Positions 1-9,300 of a DNA stretch of 62,135 bases are shown in pieces (position 1 is the first letter of the stretch; each line of letters starts with the position of its first letter). The stretch is from contig JAFAGR010000043.1 in the NCBI GenBank assembly GCA_023422565.1, positions 1 through 62,135 of the forward strand, read 5' to 3'. Origin of the DNA: Bacteroidota bacterium. Its GTDB lineage: Bacteria; Bacteroidota; Bacteroidia; Chitinophagales; Chitinophagaceae. The translations under genes were made by a program, and so were the position numbers. The notes beneath the pieces were generated by a model that saw only the letters and a list, made by a program, of their open reading frames with translations, searched no databases and was not told the origin of the DNA.

Positions 1-516
1 ACGGTGGGTGGTGTGGCAGGCGGGATAATCGGCGCTAAGATGGACAGGCAGGCAGAAAAGATAAAATCGGAAATTCCCGGGGCCAAGGTAGAACGCGTAG
101 GAGAAGGAATTGATGTAACCTTTGACGAGAACAATCCCGATGGAAGCAAGGCCGGCGTTTACTTTGAAACGAACAAGTATAATTTATCGGCAAATTCTAT
201 CCTTGCGTTGGACAAGCTGTTGAAAATTTTCGCCGAGTATCCCGAAACAAATATTCTGATAGAAGGCCACACCGACGATGTAGGTACGGAAGCTTACAAT
301 CTCGGCCTTTCCCAAAGGCGTGCAGAGGCCGTGGGAAACTATCTTCGTAACAAAGGCCTTTCCCGCGACCGCCTCATCATCCGTTGGTATGGCGAAACAC
401 AACCTAAAGTTGAAAATACTTCAAAAGAGAGCCGCGCGCTTAACCGTCGTGTTCAATTTGTGATCACTGCAAACGAGAAAATGAAAGCAGACGCAAAGAA
501 GGAGGCCGGAAATTAG
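1..516 (+). CDS. OmpA-family peptidoglycan-binding outer membrane protein (5' partial)
   Basis: The reading frame is open at the first base of the window, so the N-terminus is missing. The visible part starts with a glycine-zipper-like stretch (GGVAGGIIGA), which is common in lipoproteins that precede an OmpA domain. The C-terminal OmpA/MotB domain then covers roughly residues 50-155. Its peptidoglycan-binding signature is clear: EGHTDDVG, then LSQRRAEAV, then NRRVQF. OmpA-like domains tether the outer membrane to diaminopimelate-containing peptidoglycan. The stop is followed by a 50-base gap holding a promoter for the next gene, so this is probably the end of its own transcription unit. The family assignment is secure. 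The exact subtype (YiaD-like lipoprotein or other) cannot be settled without the start. Confidence 0.92.
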   Translation, partial: TVGGVAGGIIGAKMDRQAEKIKSEIPGAKVERVGEGIDVTFDENNPDGSKAGVYFETNKYNLSANSILALDKLLKIFAEYPETNILIEGHTDDVGTEAYNLGLSQRRAEAVGNYLRNKGLSRDRLIIRWYGETQPKVENTSKESRALNRRVQFVITANEKMKADAKKEAGN

Positions 517-533
517 AGAAGGGCAAAAAGTGG

Positions 534-562
534 TTGAATGTCGTAAAGCCGTTCTATTTTTG
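534..562 (+). promoter_or_regulatory. Bacteroidota-type promoter (-33 TTG, -7 TATTTTTG)
   Basis: TTG at 534-536 and TATTTTTG at 555-562 are separated by 18 bases. This fits the Bacteroidota consensus TTG-N17..23-TAnnTTTG. The -7 box ends only 4 bases before the ATG at 567, so the transcript should be leaderless or nearly so. Confidence 0.7.
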
Positions 563-566
563 CGCC

Positions 567-1424
567 ATGATCAATAATGTGGCTGTTGCCGGGGCCGGAA
601 CCATGGGAAGCGGTATCGCTTTGTCGGTGGCCATGAGCGGTATTAAGGTAGTTCTTTTTGATGTGCAGGAAGTGATGCTTGAAAAGGCGCGCACATCAAT
701 AATGAAGAACCTCGATGTATTGTTTCAAAAAGGTAAGATAGGCGGTGCAGACCGGGATAAAATTTCATTGCGAATCTCTTACACAAGTTCTGTTGAAGAA
801 GTTGTTGCAGATATTGTGATCGAGGCTATAGTGGAAAAGCTACCGGCTAAAGTTGATCTCTTCACCAAACTGGCTTCATTTAATTCTCCCGATACAATTT
901 TAGCGAGCAATACATCTTCCTTACCTATAAGCGGGATCCAAAAAAATATTCCGCATCCGGAACGCGTTGCAGGTTTGCATTACTTTAACCCTGCACAGGT
1001 GATGAAACTGGTGGAGGTGGTGAAAGGTGATCTCACCTCAGATGCAGTAATTGAGCGTCTGGTTGATTTCACCCGGTTACAGAAAAAAACTCCGGTGGTT
1101 TGTCATGATTCACCCGGCTTTATTGTGAACCGCGTGGCCAGGCATTTCTATCTTGAGTCTATGAAGTTGGTGGAGGATGGGATTGCCACCCCACAGGAGG
1201 TAGATGAAATTCTCGAATCGTCAGGCTTTAAAATGGGTCCATTTAAATTGATGGACATGATCGGTATGGACATTAACCTTGCCGTTACCGAATCTTTGTA
1301 CGAAGCCTTTGGCAAACATGTCAGGTTCACTCCTTCGCCTCTTCAGATAAAGAAAGTGCAGGATGGCGACCTGGGCAGAAAGACCGGCAAAGGATTTTAC
1401 AACTATAATTCCTCCGAATCATGA
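567..1424 (+). CDS. 3-hydroxyacyl-CoA (3-hydroxybutyryl-CoA) dehydrogenase
   Basis: This 285-residue NAD-dependent dehydrogenase oxidises L-3-hydroxyacyl-CoA to 3-ketoacyl-CoA in beta-oxidation or butanoate metabolism. The N-terminal Rossmann fold shows GAGTMGSGIA right after the start. The catalytic His lies in GLHYFNP, followed by KLVEVV and the PGFIVNRV junction to the helical C-terminal domain. The length matches single-domain Hbd/PaaH-type enzymes (about 280-290). I chose the ATG at 567 over an in-frame GTG-like start at 534 because 534 lies inside the -33 promoter element and the Rossmann strand normally starts at the N-terminus. The next gene overlaps by ATGA, so the two are translationally coupled. 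Chain-length preference cannot be read from the sequence. Confidence 0.93.
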   Translation: MINNVAVAGAGTMGSGIALSVAMSGIKVVLFDVQEVMLEKARTSIMKNLDVLFQKGKIGGADRDKISLRISYTSSVEEVVADIVIEAIVEKLPAKVDLFTKLASFNSPDTILASNTSSLPISGIQKNIPHPERVAGLHYFNPAQVMKLVEVVKGDLTSDAVIERLVDFTRLQKKTPVVCHDSPGFIVNRVARHFYLESMKLVEDGIATPQEVDEILESSGFKMGPFKLMDMIGMDINLAVTESLYEAFGKHVRFTPSPLQIKKVQDGDLGRKTGKGFYNYNSSES

Positions 1425-2392
1425 TATTGGTTACCGGTGGCTCAGGATTGTTAGGAGATGCACTCATCAAAACCCTGCTGGCCAAGGGTAAAAAAGTCAG
1501 ATCAACTTTTCACATCACGCCGGTTAACATTCAGCATCCAAATCTTGAAGTGGTGCAATGTGATCTTTTGGATGTGTTTGCAGTTGAAGACTCACTGCAT
1601 GGCATAGACGAAGTTTATCATTGTGCTGGTTTCGTTTCATACTCGCCGGGCATGGTGCAAAAATTATACAAGGTGAATGTGGAGGGAACGGCAAACCTTG
1701 TAAATGCCTGTCTCAATGGTTCGGTACGTAAGTTCGTTCATGTAAGTTCAGTCTCTGCTCTGGCATCCGCTGCCGGAACGCTTGTAGCGGAAGGAAGTCC
1801 CTGGAACAAGCCGGCGGGGAGCAGCGCGTACAGCAAAACAAAATACCTCGGTGAAATGGAAGTGTGGCGCGGAATGGCTGAAGGGCTCAATGCTGTTGTG
1901 GTGAACCCTTCGGTGATATTGGGTTACGGAAATTGGGATACCGGGTCTTCGGCGCTTTTCAGAAATGTGTACAACGAGTTCCCGTGGTACTCTGAGGGCG
2001 TTACGGGTTTCGTGGATGTGCAGGATGTAGTGAATGCAATGATACTGCTAATGGAAAGTAATGTGAGCGAGGAGAGGTTCATTATTTCTGCAGAAAATAA
2101 GTCGTTCAGAGAGGTGTTTAACTGCATGGCGGAAAATTATGCAAGGCGAGCTCCTTATAAAAAAGTAACTCCCTTCATTGCCGGATTAGTATGGCGATGG
2201 GAAAAGCTACGATCAATATTTACGGGCCGCGAACCTGTGGTAACGAAGGAAACCGCAAAGATCGCTTTCAGGCAAACGAGATACGACAATCGCCGCTTTC
2301 TTGAAAAGTTTCCTTCCTTTACTTACACTTCGCTCCGGCAAACTATTTCAGAGAGTTGCAAGGCATTCCAACAAAAACTTAACAGAGCTTAG
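1421..2392 (+). CDS. NAD-dependent epimerase/dehydratase-family (extended SDR) protein
   Basis: This is a 323-residue extended short-chain dehydrogenase. The N-terminus carries the NAD(P)-binding motif TGGSGLLG. The active-site serine region (HVSSVSALAS) is followed by the YSKTK catalytic Tyr-x3-Lys. Its ATG overlaps the stop of the hydroxyacyl-CoA dehydrogenase by 4 bases, which suggests co-expression. Members of this family act on nucleotide sugars, dihydroflavonol-like compounds or sterol/terpenoid ketones. The start and overall pattern resemble the dihydroflavonol-4-reductase-like group, but substrate is not determinable here. Confidence 0.88.
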   Translation: MILVTGGSGLLGDALIKTLLAKGKKVRSTFHITPVNIQHPNLEVVQCDLLDVFAVEDSLHGIDEVYHCAGFVSYSPGMVQKLYKVNVEGTANLVNACLNGSVRKFVHVSSVSALASAAGTLVAEGSPWNKPAGSSAYSKTKYLGEMEVWRGMAEGLNAVVVNPSVILGYGNWDTGSSALFRNVYNEFPWYSEGVTGFVDVQDVVNAMILLMESNVSEERFIISAENKSFREVFNCMAENYARRAPYKKVTPFIAGLVWRWEKLRSIFTGREPVVTKETAKIAFRQTRYDNRRFLEKFPSFTYTSLRQTISESCKAFQQKLNRA

Positions 2393-2424
2393 TGTATTTT
2401 CGTTTGCAATTAAACCAATATACT

Positions 2425-3522
2425 ATGAAGGCGATCCTGGCCCTGATCACTTTACTTTATTTTACTCAAACCACATTTGCACAGTCCGATTATTTTATCG
2501 TAACAGGAAAGGTTTCCCTTGCAGCCACCGGCGAGCCCTTGCAGGGAGCATCTGTGTTTGCAGAAAATACAACGCTTGGTACAGCCACGGACGCCAACGG
2601 GAATTTTAAATTATACCTGCCTAATGGAGGTTATGATGTTATAGTCACCTTCACAGGTTATCAGTCTGAAAGCGCAAGAGTAACCTCATCTCAATCCTCA
2701 TCACCATTAAATTTCTCGCTCAAGTTGAAAGAAAAGGAATTGGATGATGTGGTGGTGGTTGCTTCCAATGAAGTAAAAGATGGATGGGAAAGGTATGGCG
2801 GGTTCTTTTTTAATGAATTCATTGGGCAAACGCAGAACAGCAGGCAATGTGAAATTAAGAATCCTGAGGTCTTGAAATTTTATTATTCCAAAAGGAGGGA
2901 CAGGTTGAAAGTGAAAGCCGAGGAGCCGCTGATCATAGAGAATCGGGCGCTTGGTTATAATATTCGTTACAGCCTTGATTCTTTCACGCACGAATACGCC
3001 ACCCAGGTAAGTTTCTATTCCGGAAACCCGCTCTTTGAGGAAATGAAAACCGATTCATTGATTCAGCAGGCGTTTTGGACCCGCGCACGAGAGGAAGCCT
3101 ATAAAGGTTCCCTGCTTCATTTTATGAGAAGCCTTTACAATAAAACGCTTAAAGAGGAAGGCTTTGAAGTACAGTTTGTGATCACTACCGGAGGGGTTGA
3201 CCGGGCAGAGAAGCTGCAAGATTATTACAACTCACTTCGTTTCACTTTAAATGACAGTACGGGCATTGCCACTATCAATCCTTTTCAACCGAACGTTGGT
3301 GTATTGTATATGAAAGAAAAGCCTTTGCCCGGTTTTAATGTGTTGAATGAAAAGGAACCTTCAGATTTCCAGTTCTCAATTTTGAGTATAGCAAAGGGAG
3401 AGCCTATAATGATTGAAAGAAACGGTTTCTATTTTGACCAGACCGATATCACGATCAGCGCTTATTACACTTGGGAGAAGGTTGGCGACCAATTGCCTTA
3501 TGATTATCGGGAGAAAAATTAA
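2425..3522 (+). CDS. Secreted protein with carboxypeptidase-regulatory-like (CNA-B) domain
   Basis: The protein has 365 residues. The ATG at 2425 opens a clear signal peptide ending near TTFAQ; an upstream in-frame GTG at 2392 overlaps the previous stop and would spoil the signal sequence. Residues about 24-105 form a CarboxypepD_reg-like beta-sandwich (VTGKV, GEPLQGASV, TDANGNFKL), the fold seen at the N-terminus of many Bacteroidota TonB receptors and DUF5686 proteins. Residues about 120-365 carry no motif I recognise, and no beta-barrel follows. It is therefore shorter than the usual fused proteins. It probably sits in the periplasm or outer membrane. The gene follows the SDR gene by 32 bases and may be co-transcribed. 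Confidence 0.8.
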   Translation: MKAILALITLLYFTQTTFAQSDYFIVTGKVSLAATGEPLQGASVFAENTTLGTATDANGNFKLYLPNGGYDVIVTFTGYQSESARVTSSQSSSPLNFSLKLKEKELDDVVVVASNEVKDGWERYGGFFFNEFIGQTQNSRQCEIKNPEVLKFYYSKRRDRLKVKAEEPLIIENRALGYNIRYSLDSFTHEYATQVSFYSGNPLFEEMKTDSLIQQAFWTRAREEAYKGSLLHFMRSLYNKTLKEEGFEVQFVITTGGVDRAEKLQDYYNSLRFTLNDSTGIATINPFQPNVGVLYMKEKPLPGFNVLNEKEPSDFQFSILSIAKGEPIMIERNGFYFDQTDITISAYYTWEKVGDQLPYDYREKN

Positions 3523-3543
3523 AAGCAAGAAGTTATTTACACT

Positions 3544-3612
3544 CAGAGCCTAATTTTTTCTCAAGTCTTCATCAGAGATCAGCGGTGTTGAAGATAGAAG
3601 GAATTGGCTCTG
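3544..3612. repeat. Long imperfect hairpin between convergent genes
   Basis: CAGAGCC at 3544-3550 plus AATT at 3552-3555 pair with AATT at 3602-3605 and GGCTCTG at 3606-3612. This gives an 11-bp stem with one bulged T and a 46-base loop that itself contains a CTTC/GAAG pair. It fills the gap between the convergent ends at 3522 and 3643. It may act as a bidirectional terminator or be a REP-like element. No T-tract follows it, so termination is unproven. Confidence 0.5.
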
Positions 3613-3642
3613 CCGGATCTTGTTTCGAATTCTGATCTTCAC

Positions 3643-4590
3643 CTATATCTTGTTCATCACCTTTTCCCATAGCGCGGGAATGCGTTTGATCCACACCAAT
3701 TCTCTTTTCTTAATTGATGCTTCTTCGGCCGGGGCGCCCCAGTAAATTTTTCCGCCTTCAAGATCACCACCTACGCCACTCATGGCAAGCAGGGTGGCAT
3801 TATCACCGATACGGAGAGTTTTATTGATACCGCATTGGCCCCACACGGTAACGCCATCGCCAATATTCACCACACCCGCAATTGCGGATTGCGCGGCAAA
3901 GAGCCCGTTTTTGCCGATCACCGTATCATGGCCCACATGAATCATATTGTCCATTTTTGTACCGCGCCCAATCACCGTATCATGGCTTACGCCGCGGTCT
4001 ATAGTGCAGTTTGCGCCTATCTCCACATCATCTTCAATGATCACCCGGCCGCAATCGGGCATCTTCTTATACCACACTTCGCGGTCCTTTTTCCCATTGT
4101 AGTAAAATGAATTTCCACCGATCACGGTGCCGGCCTGAACAATAACATTGTTACCCAAAATGCAATGATCCATTATGGTCACATTAGGATGAATGATGCA
4201 GTTGTTACCGATCTCTACATTGTGGCCGATGAATACATTGGGAAACAGGAAAGTTCCTTCGCCTATCGAAGCGCTGTCACTTATCATTTTTTCCTGCCTG
4301 ATGAATGGCCTGAAATGGTTTACGATTTTGCTGTAGGCTTCAAAAGGATTTTCAACAACCAGCAAGGCCTTTCCTTCGGGCACTTCAACCTCTTTATTTA
4401 TGATGATAAAGGTTGCTTCGCTGTTGATGCACTTGTTGTAATACTTCGGATGATCTACAAAAACAAGATCGCCTTTTTCAACTTTATGTATTTCGTTAAT
4501 GCCCGTTGCAACACCGCCGGAGTTTCCGATCAGGTTTGCATTTATCAGTTCTGCTATCCATGAAATGGAAACAGGAGAAGGAAACTGCAT
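3643..4590 (-). CDS. lpxD: UDP-3-O-acylglucosamine N-acyltransferase LpxD (or close paralogue)
   Basis: The product (315 residues) adds the N-linked 3-hydroxyacyl chain to UDP-3-O-acyl-glucosamine in lipid A synthesis, using acyl-ACP. The N-terminal uridine-binding domain (about 1-95) is followed by a left-handed beta-helix of hexapeptide repeats (about 100-260). The catalytic-type histidine is in DNMIHVGHD, with H221 at the position matching E. coli His239. It is about 25-30 residues shorter than E. coli LpxD at the C-terminal helical end, which Bacteroidota homologues often show. Many Bacteroidota carry two LpxD-like genes, so this may be the paralogue rather than the essential copy. It stands alone on the minus strand. 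Confidence 0.87.
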   Translation of the reverse strand: MQFPSPVSISWIAELINANLIGNSGGVATGINEIHKVEKGDLVFVDHPKYYNKCINSEATFIIINKEVEVPEGKALLVVENPFEAYSKIVNHFRPFIRQEKMISDSASIGEGTFLFPNVFIGHNVEIGNNCIIHPNVTIMDHCILGNNVIVQAGTVIGGNSFYYNGKKDREVWYKKMPDCGRVIIEDDVEIGANCTIDRGVSHDTVIGRGTKMDNMIHVGHDTVIGKNGLFAAQSAIAGVVNIGDGVTVWGQCGINKTLRIGDNATLLAMSGVGGDLEGGKIYWGAPAEEASIKKRELVWIKRIPALWEKVMNKI

Positions 4591-5057
4591 GTTCGTTTTT
4601 TGATAAAGTTACACGCGAATACCTCTATCAATCGATTTTTAAGGCTCCTCGGCAAAAAAAGTTTCATTTATTTTTCTTTTCATGATGAGTGCTTTTTCTG
4701 CGCGGGTAATTACTTGAAGTGTAATCAACTTGCGTTCTAAAAAATTTGTCATCATGCTGTAATCCTTTATTCATGCAGGTTACAGCGAGCGGATGTTTTT
4801 AATGAATGATGATAAGGAAGGAAATACAGATTGGGATGATGCTTTTATCCGGCCGGCTTTTTCCACAAGGGGAAAAAAATGTGAATAAAATAGTTGCCAT
4901 AATTTTTTTGTATCGGAAAAATTATTTTTAATATTGTGAAGGGATTTTTTTATCCCTGTACTTACTAACCCATCCATATAACAAAGCCTGGCTCACAACG
5001 CCGGGCTTTATTATTTTTAAAAGTTGATTTGAAGTTTTGCGGGAACGGTTCAACGCT
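4591..5057. other. 467-base AT-rich gap without a supported gene
   Basis: This gap lies upstream of lpxD and downstream of the thioredoxin-like gene. It holds an AT-rich inverted repeat, AGGGAT at 4940-4945 and ATCCCT at 4952-4957 with a T6 loop, and the terminator-like hairpin at 4983-5009. A short minus-strand frame at 4780-4977 exists but has low-complexity sequence and no start signal. The arrangement could fit a small plus-strand RNA ending at the hairpin, but I see no TAnnTTTG box to launch it. Confidence 0.4.
4983..5014 (+). terminator. Intrinsic-terminator-like hairpin
   Basis: AAAGCCTGGC (4983-4992) pairs with GCCGGGCTTT (5000-5009) with one G-U wobble and a 7-base loop, then runs into an AT-rich tail with T-runs (5010-5017). 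Read on the minus strand, it lies downstream of the thioredoxin-like gene but has a poor T-tract. It looks better as a plus-strand terminator, although no plus-strand gene is visible upstream. Confidence 0.5.
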
Positions 5058-5621
5058 TCACACTTCTTCGTTTTTTAGCAGTTGTTTCAATTCAGAAAAC
5101 ACCGAAGAGCCCTTGTCTTCATTGTACCAGTTTTGCAGGGCGATCTTGGTAGCTTCGAAGTCAGCGCCGGTTGCTTTTAACTCTTCAACTAATTTCTGAG
5201 CGCCGGCCGGCCGTGGCCCCCAGGTAAAAATGTCTTTGCCATTTTCGTCCCGAACTATAAGCTTTGGTATACTTCTCGTTCCGTTGGTGAGATAGTTTTC
5301 AATGAGGAAGGGTTCTTTGTCGCGTAACAGGATTTCATAACTTATATTCTCGCCCTGCTCCGCAAGCTTTACCAGGAAAGGAACGATGTGAGCCGCGTCA
5401 CCGCACCAGGGCTCTGTAATTATGATCCATTTTCTAATAGCTTTTTCATTCCTTATGGCACTTACCAGGCCGTCATCAAGCTGCATCTGCTTATCCCAGC
5501 GGTTCATTCTTGAGCGGTTAAGTTTTGTATAGCTTAGGTAGGCTTCATCGTTGTAAGGGGCGGGGGGAGCGGAACTGTTTAATATCTCATCAAACAAGTT
5601 TTTATATTCTGTGTAATTCAT
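5058..5621 (-). CDS. Thioredoxin-fold family protein with single-Cys WCGD site
   Basis: The product (187 residues) has a thioredoxin fold. The motif EPWCGDAA (Cys73) sits where thioredoxins have WCGPC, so only one of the two redox cysteines is present. The cis-proline region is SIPKLIV, typical of the fold. There is no signal peptide, so it should be cytoplasmic. Single-Cys members usually act in monothiol chemistry or as thioredoxin-like stress proteins; the partner is unknown. It starts 100 bases upstream of lpxD's gap and is separated from the response regulator at 5706 by 84 bases. Confidence 0.82.
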   Translation of the reverse strand: MNYTEYKNLFDEILNSSAPPAPYNDEAYLSYTKLNRSRMNRWDKQMQLDDGLVSAIRNEKAIRKWIIITEPWCGDAAHIVPFLVKLAEQGENISYEILLRDKEPFLIENYLTNGTRSIPKLIVRDENGKDIFTWGPRPAGAQKLVEELKATGADFEATKIALQNWYNEDKGSSVFSELKQLLKNEEV

Positions 5622-5705
5622 AGTGGTGTATTTAGATCAGTTCCTGAAAGAAGGGGCCCTTGTTTATTTACAAAAGCAGCTTGCTAATAGCCTTGCGCCG
5701 TGGTT

Positions 5706-6335
5706 TTACATCAGCTTGTGCTCGATCGAATAGAGAGTAAGGTCGGCATTGCTTTTCATATTCATCTTCGTCATTATTCGGGCGCGGTATGTGCTTACGG
5801 TAGTAACACTTAGGAAGAGAAGTTCTGCAATTTCCGAGACTGACTTTCCTTTGGCCAGCATTTTCAACACGCTGAATTCCCGGTCTGATAAAGATTCATG
5901 CGGGGCCTTATTATTATCCTGGTCAAAAACAGAGGCTAGTTTTTCTGCAACCGATGCAGTGATATACTTTTTTCCTAACATTACTCTTTGTACAGCGTTT
6001 ACCAGTTCCTCGGGTGCAAGGTCCTTACTCAGGTATCCTGCAGCGCCCGATTTTAAAACTCTTATTGCATATTGCTCTTCAGGGTGGATACTCAATATTA
6101 GTACAGGTAACTTCGGCTGTATTTGCTTGATTTGCTGGAGTGCTTCAAGCCCGCTTCTTCCCGGCATTGAAAGATCGCTTATCACCACATCCCATTCGGC
6201 GCTCAGCACTTTCTTTATCATGTCTTCAGCATCGCCGACTTCTTGGATGTGGGCGGTGGGAAAGCCTTCCAGTAGTATCTGGCGTAATCCTTTTCTTACT
6301 ACAGAATGATCATCTGCAATTAATATCCTGAGCAT
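5706..6335 (-). CDS. LuxR/NarL-family response regulator
   Basis: The product (209 residues) has a receiver domain (1-120) with the acidic pair DD at 8-9, phospho-acceptor D54 in VVISDLSMPG, and Lys in YLSKD. A LuxR-type helix-turn-helix occupies about 145-205 (LSDREFSVLKMLAKG, then VSTYRARIMTKM). It starts 4 bases after the stop of the PAS kinase at 6340-10665, so the two are almost certainly an operon and a cognate pair. HisKA_3 kinases typically partner NarL-type regulators. The target genes are unknown. Confidence 0.93.
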   Translation of the reverse strand: MLRILIADDHSVVRKGLRQILLEGFPTAHIQEVGDAEDMIKKVLSAEWDVVISDLSMPGRSGLEALQQIKQIQPKLPVLILSIHPEEQYAIRVLKSGAAGYLSKDLAPEELVNAVQRVMLGKKYITASVAEKLASVFDQDNNKAPHESLSDREFSVLKMLAKGKSVSEIAELLFLSVTTVSTYRARIMTKMNMKSNADLTLYSIEHKLM

Positions 6336-6339
6336 AGTT

Positions 6340-9300
6340 TCATCCTTTTGTATTTAACGGAACCACAATAATTACTGAAGTTCCTTTTCCCGGCCGGCTG
6401 CTGATCTCGAAAGTCCCTTCCATCATCAGGGTTCTTTCCTTCATTCCCAGCAGCCCCAGGGTGTTCTTGCGGGAAATTTCATTTTCGTTATACCCGACAC
6501 CGTTGTCCACGATCTGCAAAATTAATGAACCATCGCTATAACTGAGGTTGGCTCCCACTTTTGTGGCTTTGGAATGCCTCATCACGTTAGTGAGGCTTTC
6601 CTGGAAAATGCGAAATATTCCCGTGGCAATTTCATCAGGCACTTCTATTCCCGAAGCATTGCTGGTAAAATGTGTTTCTATTCCCGAACGTTTCTGAAAC
6701 TCCTCGCTCTGCCATTCCATTGCGGCACCGAGGCCGAGATCGTCAAGAATACTGGGGCGTAATTGGGTGGCAAGCCGGCGCACCGTTTTTACGGTGTCGT
6801 CTACAAGTTCAAGCGTTTCATTAATTTTTTGTTTCAGCACGGGTTCCTCATCGGGTATTTTCTTGTTTATCCATGAGATGTCCATTTTAAGCCCCGTCAA
6901 CTGCTGCCCAAGTTCATCATGAATTTCCCGGGCCATGTGCGTACGTTCAGATTCACGGATGCTTTGAAGATGCGTGGCCAGCTGCCTCAATTGCGCGTGA
7001 GAGTATTTGAGTTTTTCTTCGGCAATGATCTTTTCCGTCATGTCATTAGCCAGTTCAAGCTTCGCATGCCTTCCCTGGTAGATGATATCATGTGCCAGCA
7101 CATTCACCTTAACCACTTCCCCGTTCTTTTTTTTGTGCTCCCAGATTCCTGAATTACTGATGCCGGATTTATAGGTTGATAAAACTCCCTGCCCGCTGGG
7201 CGTAACGCCCGGCCTTATATCGCGGATGTTCATGCGCTGAAATTCATCCCGTGTGTATCCATAGAAAGCTATCGCTGCATCATTAACCGCAAGAAAGTTT
7301 TTCTCCGGCAGAGAGATCATCCACATCGGCATAGGGTTTTGTTCAAACAGCAACCGGTATTTGTATTCTGAAATGCGGATCTCTTCTTCAGCTTTCTTTC
7401 TTCCGGTTATATCGCGGATTATAGATTGAAACCTGTTTCCCGAAAGATGTTTGCCGCTGCTTTCCACGTATACAAAGTGACCGTCTTTGTGCTTCATCAG
7501 GGTTTCAATAATTGCAGTACCAGGTTCTTCTTCGTCTATCCTTATGGGTGACTGATCTTCCTTGAATAATATGTCAGACACTTTCATATTCAAAAGTTCT
7601 TCCACCGAATAGCCGCTCATTATTGACGCGCTCGTATTTACCATTGTAAACCGGCCGCTGCTGTCGCTGATAAATATACCGTCTGAAGCCTGTTCAATCA
7701 GCGACCGGAATTTCTCTTCGCTTTCTTTTAATTTCTCCTGGCTTTTCACTTTTTCTGTAATGTCTATACCAACGCCCATCACACAGGGTTCGCCTTCGTA
7801 ATTGATCAGCATCCCGGTGAAATAGAAATGAAGTTCATCCCTGCCTTTCGGTTGAAGCATGGCTTCCAGAGTGGTTTCACCATGTATAAAAACCTCTCTT
7901 ATCCTTGATTCAATGAATGTTTTTTCGCTCTCCGGAAAGAAATCAACCGGGTTTGTGCCCGCAATATTTTCCGACGAAACGCCTGAAAGTTCTTCGAGGT
8001 TTTTATTCCATCTCAGCATTTTTCCATGTTTGCTAAAAACGTAAAAAACGCCGGGCAGGCTGTTTATTATTGAATCTGAGAGTTGCTTTTCAATAAGAAG
8101 TTGTTTTTGTGCCGAGCGTTGTGTGGTCACATCCTGCATTGCGCCAAGCATCCTGTATGCTTCGCCGGATTCATTATAAAGAATATAAGCGCGGTCGTTG
8201 AAGATGCGGTAAGTATTATCAGCCGATCTGAACCTGAATTCTTCTTTTATAAAGCTGCTGTGTTTCTTAAGGGCTGCATCCAGGTTTGTTTTGATGTTCG
8301 CTGCATCGTCAGGGTGAACATTGTTCAGAAAATCTTCAAAGCGAATGCGTTTGTCTTTCTCAAAACCGAACATCTCCATAAAGGAATCGTTGCCAAGGAT
8401 GCGGTTTGATTGGATATCCCAATCCCAGATCCCATCCTGCGTTGCTTTTCCTACCAACTCGAATCGCTCATTCAGCACTTTCATTTCAAACTCCGAAGCT
8501 TCCAGCATCCTCAGGTATTTGTTTCTTTCGGTAACGTCTATCAAGGTACCGATCACCGCGCCTTCCCCTTTATACAGAAGAAAGGTTCCATAAACTTCCA
8601 CATTAAGGGTTTTGCCGGATTTATGTTGTGCATCAAACATGTAGTGCATGCTCTTGCGAATGCCAAACATGCGGGTTTTAATGTTGTTTTCTACTTTTTC
8701 TTTATCATGGTCGCAAACGAGATCGAGTACGTTTACCTTGTTTTCGATTTCGTCTACGGTGTATCCTACAATTTCTGCAAAGCGCGGATTCACATAGGTG
8801 AATTTTCCTTTCTGAATGATGTATACGCCAACCAATGATTCCTCCACGAGGCTTCTGAATTTCGATTCCGTTTCCTGCAGGGCAAGTTCGGTTTTGCGCC
8901 TTTCGGTGATGTCGTGTACCAGGGCCATGATGCCTGTTTCCCCGGAACGGTTCTTTAACACAGAAAAATACCATTCGCAATAGATCACCTCATCGTTACG
9001 GGTTACATTTCTGAAATCGAGGGTTTCTGATTTTCCGTTTCTTAAAAGTTGCTGCGTAGTTTCCGTTATCCGGGCCAGGTCGCCGGCATAAACCATATCA
9101 AAGATGGTGAAGCCGGGTTGGGACACTTCTTCCTGTTGCCAACCGAAAATTTCTGTGGCTTTGGGCGACCATTGTACGATCTGCAGGTCTTTATCAAATT
9201 CCAGTACAGCGATCGGCGTATTATTAATGTGCGAATGCAGCTTGTCGTGAGCTTCCTGAAGTTTTAATTCGGCATTTTTCTTTTCTGTGATGTCGTGATA

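Noticed and set aside
4780..4977. Short minus-strand frame of 65 codons in the gap upstream of lpxD
   Set aside because: Low-complexity composition, overlaps the AGGGAT/ATCCCT hairpin, no start signal, no recognisable motif.
8705..8980. Minus-strand alternative frame inside the eight-PAS kinase
   Set aside because: Shadow frame within a well-supported gene; no independent start or domain.
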